The notes: generated by a model from the sequence alone, not told the origin. A stretch of DNA of 64,000 bases from Pseudomonas fluorescens (GCF_902497855.1 NZ_CABVHU010000007.1:1-64000), one strand, 5' to 3'; positions 1 to 8,397 are shown, counted from the first letter of the stretch. Numbers and translations: made by a program.

Positions 1-2
1 CA

Positions 3-221
3 AAAATCGGCTCAGTGAGTGTGCGTGCAGGCCTCTACATGCCAGGCCTGGTAGCGTTGCAGCATAACGAGGCGATCAAGGCCATGAAAGACCGCCTGAA
101 GGCCAACGGCAAGGCCCCCAAGCAGATTATCTGTGCGGCGATGCGCAAGCTGCTGCACTTCGTTTACGGTGTGCTCAAGTCGGGCCAACCCTACGACCCG
201 AAACTTGCGCTTGCCCGGTGA
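3..221 (+). CDS. IS110-family transposase, C-terminal fragment
   Basis: Only the last ~72 residues lie in the window; the gene starts before base 1. The pattern GLYMPGLVALQHN, then MKDRL, then a basic helix ending in MRKLLHFVYGVL, is typical of the C-terminal Transposase_20 (IS116/IS110/IS902) region of DEDD-type transposases, which move IS elements that usually lack terminal inverted repeats. The frame is open from the window edge to TGA at 219-221. Whether the element is intact cannot be seen. It marks the left border of the quaternary-amine gene island. Confidence 0.8.
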   Translation, partial: KIGSVSVRAGLYMPGLVALQHNEAIKAMKDRLKANGKAPKQIICAAMRKLLHFVYGVLKSGQPYDPKLALAR

Positions 222-288
222 GGTTCAAGACGGTATCTACAAGGGCGAAGCTGTGTCATAGCCAGCAATGATGTTGAATGTGACGGCC

Positions 289-314
289 TCTTCGCTGGCA
301 AGCCAGCTCCTACA
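289..314. repeat. Single REP palindrome (GAGCTGGCTTGCCAGC class)
   Basis: CTTCGCTGGCAAGCCAGCTC followed by CTACAG matches one arm of the REP doublets found throughout the window. It stands alone here, between the transposase remnant and the 3' end of cdhR. It forms a strong hairpin and may protect the cdhR mRNA end. Confidence 0.75.
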
Positions 315-323
315 GGGGCGGCG

Positions 324-1271
324 TTATGCTTTTTGGCTTTGTCGTCGGTCTTCCCGCGGGCACCGCTCAAACCGCGCCCGATAACTGCGGGTGAAATACG
401 ACGGCGACTCAAACCCGCAGGCGATACTCACCTCCAGTACGCTCATGTCGGTCTGACGCAACAATTGCCGGGCCTTTTCCAGCCGCAATCGCAGATAGAA
501 ATTGCTCGGTGTGTCGTTCAGGTGCAGGCGGAACAAACGCTCCAACTGCCGGCGCGTCACCTTGATCGATTCCGCCAGTTCCAGCGTGCTCAACGGCGGT
601 TCGCTGTGCTGTTCCATTTCGCCAATAACGTGAACGAGTTTCTTATTGCTGATGCCATACCGCGTGGCGACCTCCATGCGCTGGTGGTCTTTGCGTGGGC
701 GAATGCGCCCGAGTACGAATTGTTCGCTGACCTGGATCGCCAGTGCCGGGCCGTGGGCCTGGGCGATGAGGTCGAGCATCAGGTCGATGGAAGCGGTGCC
801 GCCCGCCGAAGTGATACGCCGGCGATCGATCTCGAACAGTTCCTGGGTGACGCTGAGCTGTGGGTAAGACTCCTTGAAGGCGTCGATGGCTTCCCAGTGC
901 AAGGTCAGGCGATGGCCGTCGAGCAGGCCGGCCTCGGCGAGGACGAAGCTGCCGGTGTCGATGGCCCCGAGGGTCACGCCTTCGTTATCCAGGCGGCGCA
1001 ACCAGTGCTCCAGTGCCGGGGTGGCGAATTTCAACGGTTCGAAACCGGCGACCACCAATAGGGTTGCACCTTTTTTCAGCGGTTCCAGCGCCGCGTCGGC
1101 GTTGACCGACATGCCGTTGCTGGCCAATACCGCGCCACCGTCGGCGCTCAGCACGTGCCAGCGATACAGCTCGCCGCGGAAGCGATTGGCGACCCGCAGC
1201 GGCTCGATGGCCGAGATGAACCCGATGGCCGAGAAACCCGGCATCAACAAAAAGTAGAAATCCTGGGACAT
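324..1271 (-). CDS. cdhR: CdhR, GlxA/AraC-type activator of carnitine catabolism
   Basis: A 315-residue regulator with an N-terminal DJ-1/PfpI-like (GATase1-like) sensor domain (about residues 5-170; FLLMPGFSAIGF, VVAGFEPL, GAIDTGSFVLAEAGLLDG) and a C-terminal AraC-type double helix-turn-helix (about 215-310; TRRQLERLFR, SVLEVSIACGFESPSYFTRSY). Its position divergent from caiX and next to cdhCAB matches P. aeruginosa CdhR, which activates carnitine dehydrogenase genes in response to carnitine. I chose the ATG at 1271 (MSQDFYFLLMPGF) because family members begin there; an in-frame ATG at 1334 would add 21 residues without homology. The ligand is known for the family, not visible here. Confidence 0.9.
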   Translation of the reverse strand: MSQDFYFLLMPGFSAIGFISAIEPLRVANRFRGELYRWHVLSADGGAVLASNGMSVNADAALEPLKKGATLLVVAGFEPLKFATPALEHWLRRLDNEGVTLGAIDTGSFVLAEAGLLDGHRLTLHWEAIDAFKESYPQLSVTQELFEIDRRRITSAGGTASIDLMLDLIAQAHGPALAIQVSEQFVLGRIRPRKDHQRMEVATRYGISNKKLVHVIGEMEQHSEPPLSTLELAESIKVTRRQLERLFRLHLNDTPSNFYLRLRLEKARQLLRQTDMSVLEVSIACGFESPSYFTRSYRARFERCPREDRRQSQKA

Positions 1272-1412
1272 GAAGCGCACTCGGTTGGCGGGTAGCGTTT
1301 TGACGTTGATACGCCAGTTGTCGACGGCATTCAAGAGCGCAGGTCGCCGCAGTGCAAGAGCTGGTCGCCGTAGTGCGCTTTCACGGGGTCTATGCTGCGT
1401 AACTTGTCATCA

Positions 1413-1593
1413 CCGGCGCACGGCGCATCCGGTCTTACGAATAGCTGCTCAATTTTGGCGGCGTCTGTTGCCCTCAAGCTGCGTTGCCGCTCCTCGTCAT
1501 AGCGGGCTATGACTCGTCGCGGCGCCTTGCCTGAGGACAACAGCCACTCGCCAAAATATGAGCGCTATCCGCAAGACCGGATGCAGATGCCGG
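1413..1593. repeat. ~180-bp imperfect palindromic element (MITE-like)
   Basis: The left arm starting GCATCCGGTCTTACGAATAG (from 1425) is matched, inverted, by the right arm ending CTATCCGCAAGACCGGATGC (to 1584). Pairing continues almost to the centre at CATAGCGGGCTATG (about 1499-1512), with weaker pairing outside to 1413 and 1593. The element fills most of the cdhR-caiX divergent intergenic space (1272-1625). Size and structure recall the long inverted intergenic repeats (for example the ~178-bp class) described in P. fluorescens, but I could not compare sequences. Placed just before caiX, it could fold into a long hairpin in the caiX leader or move the promoter. Confidence 0.75.
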
Positions 1594-1625
1594 AATCCAC
1601 AATAACGTCTGCCGAGGAACCCGAG

Positions 1626-2570
1626 ATGAAACGACTGATCAGCAGCTGTGTTCTTGCACTCAGCGGTACCGCTTTCTTGAGCGCCAGTGTCATGGCGGCC
1701 GAACCCGCCTCGTGCCAGAACGTACGCATGGGCGTCGTGAACTGGACCGACGTGATCGCCACCAGTGCCATGACCCAGGTTCTGCTCGACGGCCTCGGCT
1801 ACAACACCAAGCAAACCAGCGCATCCCAGCAAATCATCTTCGCCGGGATCCGCGACCAGCGCCTGGACCTGTTCCTGGGCTACTGGAACCCGTTGATGAC
1901 CCAGACCATCACGCCTTTCGTCCAGGCCAATCAAGTCAAGGTGCTGGAAGCGCCCAGCTTGAAAGATGCCCGCGCCACCCTCGCCGTTCCGACTTACCTC
2001 GCCGACAAGGGCCTGAAAACCTTTGCCGACATCGCCAAATTCCAGAAAGAACTGGGCGGCAAGATCTACGGCATCGAGCCTGGCTCGGGCGCCAACACCC
2101 AGATCAAGGCGATGATCGCCAAGAATCAGTTTGGCTTGGGCAAGTTCCAGCTGGTCGAGTCCAGTGAGGCCGGCATGCTCGCCGCGGTGGATCGCGCCGT
2201 GCGGCGCAAGGAAGCGGTGGTGTTCTTCGGTTGGGCGCCGCACCCGATGAACGTTAACGTGCAGATGACTTACCTCACTGGCAGCGAAGACGCCCTGGGC
2301 CCGAACGAAGGCATGGCCACGGTCTGGACCGTCACATCGCCGACATACGCCGAACAGTGCCCGAACATTGGTCGACTGCTGAGCAACCTGACCTACACCG
2401 CCGAAGACGAGAGCCGGATGATGCAGCCGTTGCTGGAGCACAAGGACGCTTTCGAATCGGCCAAACAATGGCTGAAGGATCACCCGCAAGACAAGCAACG
2501 CTGGCTTGAAGGCGTGACGACCTTCGATGGCAAACCGGCGGCTGACAACCTGAAACTGACCACCCAATAA
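1626..2570 (+). CDS. caiX: CaiX, periplasmic carnitine-binding protein
   Basis: A 314-residue OpuAC-family substrate-binding protein for an ABC importer. Residues 1-23 are a Sec signal peptide (MKRLISSC..., cleavage after VMA before AEPASC). The mature part has the family's [21 protein letters not shown] and [10 protein letters not shown] motifs that build the aromatic cage for a trimethylammonium head group. It is about 50% similar by eye to CbcX encoded at 10.8 kb, and like P. aeruginosa CaiX has no permease of its own here, so it probably feeds carnitine to the shared CbcWV core. The ATG at 1626 precedes a proper signal peptide; an upstream in-frame start would give a non-signal extension into the repeat. 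Confidence 0.92.
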   Translation: MKRLISSCVLALSGTAFLSASVMAAEPASCQNVRMGVVNWTDVIATSAMTQVLLDGLGYNTKQTSASQQIIFAGIRDQRLDLFLGYWNPLMTQTITPFVQANQVKVLEAPSLKDARATLAVPTYLADKGLKTFADIAKFQKELGGKIYGIEPGSGANTQIKAMIAKNQFGLGKFQLVESSEAGMLAAVDRAVRRKEAVVFFGWAPHPMNVNVQMTYLTGSEDALGPNEGMATVWTVTSPTYAEQCPNIGRLLSNLTYTAEDESRMMQPLLEHKDAFESAKQWLKDHPQDKQRWLEGVTTFDGKPAADNLKLTTQ

Positions 2571-2590
2571 ACCCGATTGAACCACCGATT

Positions 2591-2610
2591 CGCAGCCCGA
2601 CCGGGCTGCG
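2591..2610 (+). other. Stem-loop between caiX and cdhC
   Basis: CGCAGCCC-GACC-GGGCTGCG is a perfect 8-bp stem with a 4-nt loop, 20 bases after the caiX stop and 34 before the cdhC start. There is no T-run, so it is more likely an mRNA-stabilising or partial attenuation hairpin than a terminator; it would let the binding protein be made in excess over the enzymes. Confidence 0.6.
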
Positions 2611-2644
2611 GACGGAATCATCACGCCTGCAAGGAACCCGACTC

Positions 2645-3532
2645 ATGAACCACGACGTCATCATCACCTGCGCACTCACCGGTGCTGGCGACACGACCGC
2701 CAGAAGCCCACACGTGCCGGTCACCCCGAAACAAATAGCCGCAGCCGCCGTGGAAGCCGCCAAGGCCGGTGCCACCGTGGTTCATTGCCACGTTCGCGAT
2801 CCGCAAACCGGTAAATTCAGCCGTGATGTGGCGCTGTACCGCGAAGTGATGGAGCGCATCCGCGAGGCGGACGTCGACATCATCGTCAACCTCACCGCCG
2901 GCATGGGTGGCGACCTGGAAATCGGCGCGGGCGAGAACCCGATGGAGTTCGGCCCCAATACCGACCTGGTCGGCCCGCTGACCCGCCTGGCCCACGTCGA
3001 AGAACTGCTGCCGGAAATCTGCACCCTCGATTGCGGCACCCTGAACTTCGGCGACGGCGACACAATCTACGTGTCCACCCCGGCGCAACTGCGTGCCGGC
3101 GCCAAACGCATTCAAGAGCTGGGCGTCAAGCCTGAGCTGGAGATCTTCGACACCGGCCACCTGTGGTTCGCCAAGCAGATGATCAAGGAAGGCCTGCTGG
3201 ACAACCCGCTGTTCCAGCTGTGCCTGGGCATTCCGTGGGGTGCGCCGGCGGACACCACCACCATGAAAGCCATGGTCGACAACCTGCCAGCCGACGCGGT
3301 CTGGGCAGGGTTCGGCATCGGTCGCATGCAGATGCCGATGGCGGCACAAGCGGTGCTGCTGGGCGGCAACGTACGGGTCGGCCTGGAAGACAACCTGTGG
3401 CTGGACAAGGGCGTGCTGGCGACCAACGGCCAACTGGTCGAACGTGCCTCGGAAATCCTCAGCCGCCTCGGCGCCCGGGTCCTGACGCCGGCTGAAGGCC
3501 GGACAAAAATGGGCCTGACCAAGCGCGGCTAA
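2645..3532 (+). CDS. cdhC: CdhC, 3-dehydrocarnitine cleavage enzyme (BKACE family)
   Basis: A 295-residue beta-keto acid cleavage enzyme. It condenses 3-dehydrocarnitine with acetyl-CoA to give betainyl-CoA and acetoacetate. The family's zinc-binding His pair is at residues 47/49 ([12 protein letters not shown]); other family marks are the [11 protein letters not shown] start, [12 protein letters not shown] and [12 protein letters not shown] good ribosome site (AAGGAA, 2631-2636) sets the ATG. It lies second in caiX-cdhC-cdhA-cdhB, the same order as in P. aeruginosa, which is the main reason for choosing dehydrocarnitine over the other BKACE substrates. Confidence 0.92.
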   Translation: MNHDVIITCALTGAGDTTARSPHVPVTPKQIAAAAVEAAKAGATVVHCHVRDPQTGKFSRDVALYREVMERIREADVDIIVNLTAGMGGDLEIGAGENPMEFGPNTDLVGPLTRLAHVEELLPEICTLDCGTLNFGDGDTIYVSTPAQLRAGAKRIQELGVKPELEIFDTGHLWFAKQMIKEGLLDNPLFQLCLGIPWGAPADTTTMKAMVDNLPADAVWAGFGIGRMQMPMAAQAVLLGGNVRVGLEDNLWLDKGVLATNGQLVERASEILSRLGARVLTPAEGRTKMGLTKRG

Positions 3533-3549
3533 TCCCAACACAAAACCTC

Positions 3550-3645
3550 TGTAGGAGCGAGGCTTGCCCGCGAAGAGGCCGGTACATCCGCCACATACTC
3601 CGCGGCTGGACCACCGTCTTCGCGAGCAAGCTTCGCTCCTACAGG
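3550..3645. repeat. REP doublet between cdhC and cdhA
   Basis: TGTAGGAGCGAGGCTTGCCC...GCGAA and its inverted partner CTTCGCGAGCAAGCTTCGCTCCTACAG face each other across ~40 bases. The two halves are of different REP subtypes (GGCTTGCCCGCG versus GCTTGCTCGCG). It sits inside the operon and may fold in the mRNA. Confidence 0.9.
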
Positions 3646-3673
3646 GCATCACCAAATTCTTTAGGACGTTGCC

Positions 3674-4639
3674 ATGACCTTTATCACCGAAATCAAAACC
3701 TTCGCCGCCCTGGGCAGCGGTGTGATCGGCAGCGGCTGGGTCTCCCGCGCCCTCGCCCACGGCCTCGACGTCGTGGCCTGGGACCCGGCACCCGGCGCCG
3801 AAGCCGCCCTGCGCAAGCGCGTCGCCAATGCCTGGGGCGCGCTGGAAAAACAAGGCCTGGCACCCGGCGCATCACAGGATCGCTTGCGCTTTGTCGCCAC
3901 CATCGAAGAGTGCGTTCGCGACGCGGATTTCATTCAGGAAAGCGCGCCTGAGCGGCTGGACCTGAAACTGGAACTGCACAGCAAAATCAGTGCGGCGGCC
4001 AAACCGAATGCCCTGATCGGCTCCAGTACCTCAGGGCTGTTGCCGAGTGAGTTTTACGAAAGCTCGACCCACCCGGAACGCTGCGTCGTCGGGCACCCGT
4101 TCAACCCGGTTTATCTGCTGCCGTTGGTCGAAGTGGTGGGTGGCAAAAACACTGCACCTGAAGCCGTGCAGGCCGCGATGAAAGTCTACGAGTCCTTAGG
4201 CATGCGTCCGCTGCATGTGCGCAAGGAAGTGCCGGGCTTTATCGCCGACCGCCTGCTCGAAGCGCTGTGGCGTGAAGCGCTGCACCTGGTCAACGATGGC
4301 GTGGCGACCACCGGGGAAATCGACGATGCCATTCGTTTTGGCGCCGGCCTGCGCTGGTCGTTCATGGGGACTTTCCTGACCTACACCCTGGCCGGTGGCG
4401 ATGCGGGCATGCGCCACTTCATGGCGCAGTTCGGCCCGGCATTGCAGTTGCCGTGGACGTACCTGCCGGCGCCGGAATTGACCGACAAATTGATCGACGA
4501 TGTGGTGGATGGCACCAGTGATCAGTTGGGCACGCACAGCATTTCAGCGCTGGAGCGCTATCGTGATGATTGCCTGCTGGCGGTGCTTGAGGCGGTGAAA
4601 ACCACCAAAGAGAAGCATGGGATGGCGTTCGCCGAATAA
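3674..4639 (+). CDS. cdhA: CdhA, L-carnitine 3-dehydrogenase
   Basis: A 321-residue NAD-dependent dehydrogenase of the 3-hydroxyacyl-CoA dehydrogenase fold, oxidising L-carnitine to 3-dehydrocarnitine (EC 1.1.1.108). The Rossmann glycine motif is [11 protein letters not shown] near residue 13-23. The C-terminal dimer domain starts near 185 ([21 protein letters not shown]), and [18 protein letters not shown] carries the catalytic His region. Context between cdhC and cdhB supports carnitine as substrate. ATG at 3674 follows TAGGACG. Confidence 0.93.
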   Translation: MTFITEIKTFAALGSGVIGSGWVSRALAHGLDVVAWDPAPGAEAALRKRVANAWGALEKQGLAPGASQDRLRFVATIEECVRDADFIQESAPERLDLKLELHSKISAAAKPNALIGSSTSGLLPSEFYESSTHPERCVVGHPFNPVYLLPLVEVVGGKNTAPEAVQAAMKVYESLGMRPLHVRKEVPGFIADRLLEALWREALHLVNDGVATTGEIDDAIRFGAGLRWSFMGTFLTYTLAGGDAGMRHFMAQFGPALQLPWTYLPAPELTDKLIDDVVDGTSDQLGTHSISALERYRDDCLLAVLEAVKTTKEKHGMAFAE

Positions 4640-4659
4640 TTATCCAGCAGGACCGGCCC

Positions 4660-4746
4660 TTTCGCGGGCAAGTCGGATCGCCGCACCGCTCGCTCCTACA
4701 AGGATAACGCGCATTCCTGTAGGAGCGAGGCTTGCCCGCGAAAGCG
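4660..4746. repeat. REP doublet between cdhA and cdhB
   Basis: Inverted REP pair; the left half carries the variant GGGCAAGTCGGATCGCCGCA before CCGCTCGCTCCTACA, a form also seen at 6.47 and 47.75 kb. It lies within the presumed operon. Confidence 0.88.
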
Positions 4747-4781
4747 GCAGTCCAGTCACCACACTTCTTGGATCACTCACC

Positions 4782-5258
4782 ATGCCCACCCTCACCACCT
4801 ACCAAACCACAATCATCCCCGACTGGGTCGACTACAACGGCCACCTGCGCGATGCCTTCTACCTGCTGATCTTCAGCTACGCCACCGACGCACTGATGGA
4901 TCGGCTGGGTATGGACAGCCACAACCGCGAAGCCAGCGGCAACTCGCTGTTCACCCTCGAACTGCACCTCAACTACCTGCACGAAGTGAAGCTCGATGCC
5001 GAAGTCGAAGTGCACACGCAGATCATCGGCCACGACAGCAAGCGCCTGCACCTCTACCACAGCCTGCACCTGGCGGGCGATGACAAGGAACTGGCCGGCA
5101 ATGAACAAATGCTGCTGCACGTCGACCTCGCCGGGCCGCGATCCGCGCCCTTCAGTGAAGAGACCTTGAGCAAGCTGCAAGCCATCGTCGCCGAGCAAGC
5201 CGACTTGCCCACCCCCGCCTGCATTGGCCGCGTGATCGCACTACCCCCGGTAAAATAA
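4782..5258 (+). CDS. cdhB: CdhB, betainyl-CoA thioesterase
   Basis: A 158-residue single hotdog-fold thioesterase that hydrolyses betainyl-CoA to glycine betaine and CoA, the last step from carnitine to betaine. The hotdog helix follows DWVDYNGHLRDAFYLLIFSYATDALM, the usual acyl-CoA thioesterase/4-HBT pattern with an Asp/Asn pair. I chose ATG 4782 because the longer in-frame start at 4617 lies inside cdhA and reads through the REP doublet. The 158-residue size fits the family. Confidence 0.88.
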   Translation: MPTLTTYQTTIIPDWVDYNGHLRDAFYLLIFSYATDALMDRLGMDSHNREASGNSLFTLELHLNYLHEVKLDAEVEVHTQIIGHDSKRLHLYHSLHLAGDDKELAGNEQMLLHVDLAGPRSAPFSEETLSKLQAIVAEQADLPTPACIGRVIALPPVK

Positions 5259-5283
5259 CCACCCCCGAACAAGGAGATCGCCA

Positions 5284-6447
5284 TTGAACACCGCCGCCGC
5301 TTTTGCCGACTTCCGTACTTACCCGTTGATCAGCGCGCTGGCTGGCGTGCAGGCCCTGACGGATCGCGTCCAGGTGAAGTGGGCCGACGACCGTGTCAGC
5401 CCCTTTCATCACCAATGGCTGCGGGACAACTGCCCGTGCCCGCTGTGTGTCTACACGGTGACCCGCGAGCAAGTGCTGGAAATCGTCGATGTGGAAGAAG
5501 ATCTCGTTCCCGCAGAGACGAGCGTCGACGCGCAAGGCTGCCTCTGCGTCGCATGGCAGGACGGCCACCGCAGCCGCTTCGATCCGGGCTGGCTACGGGC
5601 CCACGCTTATGACGATGAGTCCCGTGCCGAACGCCGCGCCGGCAAACCGCAAGCCAGGCTCTGGCACAGTGATTTGCAGTTGCCGGTATTCGACTACCAG
5701 GCACTGATGAACGACAACGACGCCTTGTTGCAGTGGCTGTTGGCGGTGCGCGACATCGGCCTGACCCAGGTCCGTGGCGTGCCCACCGAGCCCGGCTCGC
5801 TGAAGCTGATCGCCCAGCGGATTTCCTTCATCCGCGAGAGCAATTTCGGTGTGCTGTTCAACGTGCAATCCAAGGCCGATGCCGACAGCAATGCCTACAC
5901 CGCCTTCAACCTGCCGCTGCACAGCGACCTGCCGACCCGGGAGCTGCAACCAGGGCTGCAATTCCTGCATTGCCTGGTCAATGACGCCGAGGGTGGCGAG
6001 AGTATTTTCGTCGACGGTTTTGCCATCGCCGAAGCCTTGCGCCAGGAAGATCCCGAAGCGCTCCAGGCCTTGTGTGAAATCCCCGTGGAGTTTCGCAACA
6101 AGGACCGTCATAGCGACTACCGCCGCCTCGCGCCGATCATCGCTTTGGACGCTTTTGGACAGGTGTCGGAAATCCGCATGGCGAACTTCCTGCGCGGCCC
6201 GTTCGATGCGGCGGTGGAACAGATGCCCAAGCTGTATCGCGCTTATCGCCGGTTCATCGCCATGACTCGCGAGCCTCGATTCCGGCTGATGCAGAGGCTC
6301 AATCCCGGGGAGCTGTGGTGTTTCGACAATCGCCGTACGCTCCATGCGCGCAATGCTTTCGACCCGGCCACTGGCGCGCGGCATTTCCAGGGTTGCTATG
6401 TTGACCGGGATGAATTGCTGTCGCGGATCCTCGTTTTACAACGTTAG
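5284..6447 (+). CDS. Gamma-butyrobetaine dioxygenase
   Basis: A 387-residue Fe(II)/2-oxoglutarate dioxygenase that hydroxylates gamma-butyrobetaine to L-carnitine. Residues ~15-100 form the DUF971-like N-terminal zinc domain (Cys50, Cys52, Cys55 in NCPCPLC). The TauD/TfdA catalytic domain follows, with the iron triad His213-x-Asp215 (PLHSDLP) and His354 (RRTLHAR). The start is TTG at 5284: AAGGAG at 5271-5276 sits 7 bases upstream and no ATG fits. Purified gamma-butyrobetaine hydroxylase is known from Pseudomonas sp. AK 1. Placed 25 bases after cdhB, it extends the pathway one step upstream to gamma-butyrobetaine. Confidence 0.88.
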   Translation: MNTAAAFADFRTYPLISALAGVQALTDRVQVKWADDRVSPFHHQWLRDNCPCPLCVYTVTREQVLEIVDVEEDLVPAETSVDAQGCLCVAWQDGHRSRFDPGWLRAHAYDDESRAERRAGKPQARLWHSDLQLPVFDYQALMNDNDALLQWLLAVRDIGLTQVRGVPTEPGSLKLIAQRISFIRESNFGVLFNVQSKADADSNAYTAFNLPLHSDLPTRELQPGLQFLHCLVNDAEGGESIFVDGFAIAEALRQEDPEALQALCEIPVEFRNKDRHSDYRRLAPIIALDAFGQVSEIRMANFLRGPFDAAVEQMPKLYRAYRRFIAMTREPRFRLMQRLNPGELWCFDNRRTLHARNAFDPATGARHFQGCYVDRDELLSRILVLQR

Positions 6448-6458
6448 ACCGCGTCATA

Positions 6459-6543
6459 TTCTTCGCGGGCAAGTCGGATCGCCGCACCGCTCGCTCCTAC
6501 AGGAGATCGCATACCTCTGTAGGAGCGAGGCTTGCCCGCGATG
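6459..6543. repeat. REP doublet after the carnitine operon
   Basis: Inverted pair: CTTCGCGGGCAAGTCGGATC...CTCCTACAG and TGTAGGAGCGAGGCTTGCCC...GCGA. It is the third REP pair in this operon region and probably its 3' mRNA boundary. The 6448-6834 gap otherwise holds the candidate small RNA described next. Confidence 0.88.
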
Positions 6544-6583
6544 GCGTCCGCACAGGCAACACAAATCTCCTGGATTCACAGGC

Positions 6584-6727
6584 AAAAAAAACCCCGATCA
6601 AGCCGTGACAGGATCGGGGCAGAGGTGGGTAACTGTTGAGGAGCCGTTGCGCGAGGGTGACCAAACCTTCGTGAAGCCAGCTGAATCCAGTGTGCCCCGT
6701 CCTCTCTTTGGAAAGTTAGCCGAAAAC
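6584..6727 (-). ncRNA. Candidate small RNA ending in an orphan intrinsic terminator
   Basis: On the minus strand CCCCGATC-N12-GATCGGGG (6592-6619) is followed by eight T residues (6591-6584), a strong intrinsic terminator. No minus-strand gene precedes it: the gene to the right (6835-7098) runs the other way. A possible promoter lies at 6761-6756 (TTGTCG), 16-bp spacer, 6739-6734 (TATGAA), giving a transcript of ~144 nt from about 6727. A 48-residue open frame starting at an ATG overlaps this stretch, so a short mRNA is an alternative. I cannot assign it to a known sRNA family. Confidence 0.45.
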
Positions 6728-6834
6728 GACATGTTCATAGCCATTGCGGTCATTGCGACAAATTGCCCTTGCCGCCACCCCGGGCCCCAACCAGAATCGA
6801 GCCAAGACAACGTTCCCTGAAGAAGGATTGCGTC

Positions 6835-7098
6835 ATGATGCACGCTGATTTGATTGACCAGGAAGACCTGTTGGGCCAACTGAAGTCGTTGGGTTTTCAA
6901 GTACCGAACGGTTCCACCGCCGAGCAGGCTTGCGAGTGCGCGGTGCGAGGCTTGAACGATGAACGGGCGATAGTGCTGCGGACCATGGTCAAGCAGATGT
7001 ACACCAGCAGCGCGACCATCCTGCCCGCCGTGCGCCAGGCCATCGACAGGCAATTGCTGCCGGCATTGGCGGAGTACCAGCAAAGCCGTAGCACCTGA
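6835..7098 (+). CDS. Small protein of unknown function
   Basis: An 87-residue soluble protein (MMHADLIDQEDLLGQLKSLG...). It is predicted mostly helical and slightly acidic, with no signal peptide or membrane segment and one Cys pair (ACECAV). Two adjacent ATGs (6835, 6838) follow AGAAGGA, and codon use matches its neighbours, so I believe it is real. It lies between the carnitine operon and gbdR in its own transcription unit. I recognise no domain; its location alone suggests a link to quaternary-amine metabolism. Confidence 0.65.
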   Translation: MMHADLIDQEDLLGQLKSLGFQVPNGSTAEQACECAVRGLNDERAIVLRTMVKQMYTSSATILPAVRQAIDRQLLPALAEYQQSRST

Positions 7099-7122
7099 CA
7101 AAAGATCCAAAGATCGCAGCCT

Positions 7123-7234
7123 TGATCGTTCCCACGCGCTGCGTGGGAACACCTCAACGGACGCTCCGCGTTCGGCCTTTTTGGGACGCGGAGCGTCCCG
7201 GGCTGCATTCCCACGCAGAGCGTGGGAACGATCA
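7123..7234. repeat. 112-bp palindromic repeat (GATCGTTCCCACGC class), copy 1
   Basis: Outer arms TGATCGTTCCCACGC and GCGTGGGAACGATCA frame inner arms GGACGCTCCGCG and CGCGGAGCGTCC. A second copy in the same orientation is at 13892-14004, so this is a dispersed element, distinct from the REP family. It lies downstream of gbdR and of the small gene, which converge here. Confidence 0.88.
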
Positions 7235-7293
7235 AGCCGTACCGTCTGACAGGACGCCTTCGCGGGCTTGCTCGCGAATGCAGGCGCCTCGAT

Positions 7294-8397
7294 CTACAGC
7301 CTTACGCTGGCGAACGTCGACTCATTACGCGCCTGACTCAACGCCGACAACGGCCCCGACAACGGCGACAGTACCAGTGCCTGTGGCAGCGGCATCATCG
7401 CCACTTGCTGCGTGGTATTGGAACCGACGCGTTCGTCACGCGGCGGAATGCCGAAGTATTCGCGGTAGCACTTGGAGAAGTGCGGCGTAGACACAAACCC
7501 ACACACCGACGCCACTTCGATGATCGACATCGGCGTTTGCTTGAGCAACTGCCGAGCGCGGATCAGGCGCAGTTTCAGGTAGTAACGCGACGGCGAGCAG
7601 TGCAGGTATTTCTGAAACAGCCGCTCCAGCTGACGACGGGACACGGCGACGTACACCGCCAGTTCGTCGAGATCGATCGGCTCTTCCAGGTTGGCTTCCA
7701 TCAGCGCGACGATTTCCTGCAGCTTCGGCTGGTTGGTGCCGAGCATGTGCTTGAGCGGTACACGCTGGTGATCCTGCTCGTTGCGGATGCGCTCGTAGAC
7801 GAACATTTCCGAGATCGCGGCCGACAGTTCACGTCCGTGATCGCGGCTGATCAGGTGCAGCATCATGTCCAGCGGTGCGGTGCCGCCGGAACTGGTGAAA
7901 CGGTTACGGTCCAGGGTGAACAGGCGCGTACTCATGGCGACGCGCGGGAAGGCTTCCTGCATCGAGGCCAGGCATTCCCAGTGCACGCTGCAGTCGAAAC
8001 CGTCCAGCAGGCCGGCGCACGCCAGGGCCCAACTGCCGGTGCACACCGCGCCGAGACGGCGGGACTGACGGGCCTGGCTTTGCAGCCACGACACGTGTTC
8101 GCGAGTAACGGTACGCTGGATGCCGATGCCGCCGCAGACAATGATGGTGTCCAGGGCGGGCGCTTTGTGCATGGAGCAGTCGGGGGTGATCTGCAGACCG
8201 TCACTGGCCCAGACCTGACCGCCATCGACGGTGATCGTGGTCCAGCGATACAGTTCGCGACCGGACAATTGGTTGGCCATGCGCAGGGGTTCTACTGCGG
8301 AGGCCAAAGAAATAAGCGTGAAATTGTCCAGCAGCAGAAAGCCGATGGATTGAGGCGCACGGTTCTGGGGTTGGGCCCCGGAGTTGAACGTCGTCAT
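7294..8397 (-). CDS. gbdR: GbdR, glycine betaine/dimethylglycine-responsive activator
   Basis: A 367-residue GlxA/AraC-type regulator: N-terminal DJ-1/PfpI-like sensor (about 15-195; IGFLLLDNFTLISLASAVEPLRMAN, GAVCTGSWALACAGLLDG) and C-terminal AraC DNA-binding domain (about 230-330; VSRRQLERLFQKYL, IIEVASVCGFVSTPHFSKCYREYFG). The C-terminal tail is low-complexity. Length and the neighbour set sdaB-cbcXWV-bet match P. aeruginosa GbdR, which induces betaine, dimethylglycine, carnitine-derived betaine and sdaB genes. GAGGAG lies 8 bases before the ATG. A sigma-54-type promoter is found 97-112 bases upstream. Confidence 0.95.
   Translation of the reverse strand: MTTFNSGAQPQNRAPQSIGFLLLDNFTLISLASAVEPLRMANQLSGRELYRWTTITVDGGQVWASDGLQITPDCSMHKAPALDTIIVCGGIGIQRTVTREHVSWLQSQARQSRRLGAVCTGSWALACAGLLDGFDCSVHWECLASMQEAFPRVAMSTRLFTLDRNRFTSSGGTAPLDMMLHLISRDHGRELSAAISEMFVYERIRNEQDHQRVPLKHMLGTNQPKLQEIVALMEANLEEPIDLDELAVYVAVSRRQLERLFQKYLHCSPSRYYLKLRLIRARQLLKQTPMSIIEVASVCGFVSTPHFSKCYREYFGIPPRDERVGSNTTQQVAMMPLPQALVLSPLSGPLSALSQARNESTFASVRL

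Noticed and set aside
1509..1625. Upstream extension of CaiX (39 residues)
   Set aside because: It translates the palindromic repeat and would bury the signal peptide.
3550..3645. REP doublets considered as CRISPR repeats
   Set aside because: They are inverted pairs separated by variable spacers and are dispersed, not a regular direct-repeat array; no cas genes are present.
6598..6745. Small protein encoded in the candidate sRNA stretch (minus strand)
   Set aside because: The frame has no clear ribosome site before its ATG and runs into the terminator stem, so a non-coding RNA is the simpler reading; kept only as an alternative.
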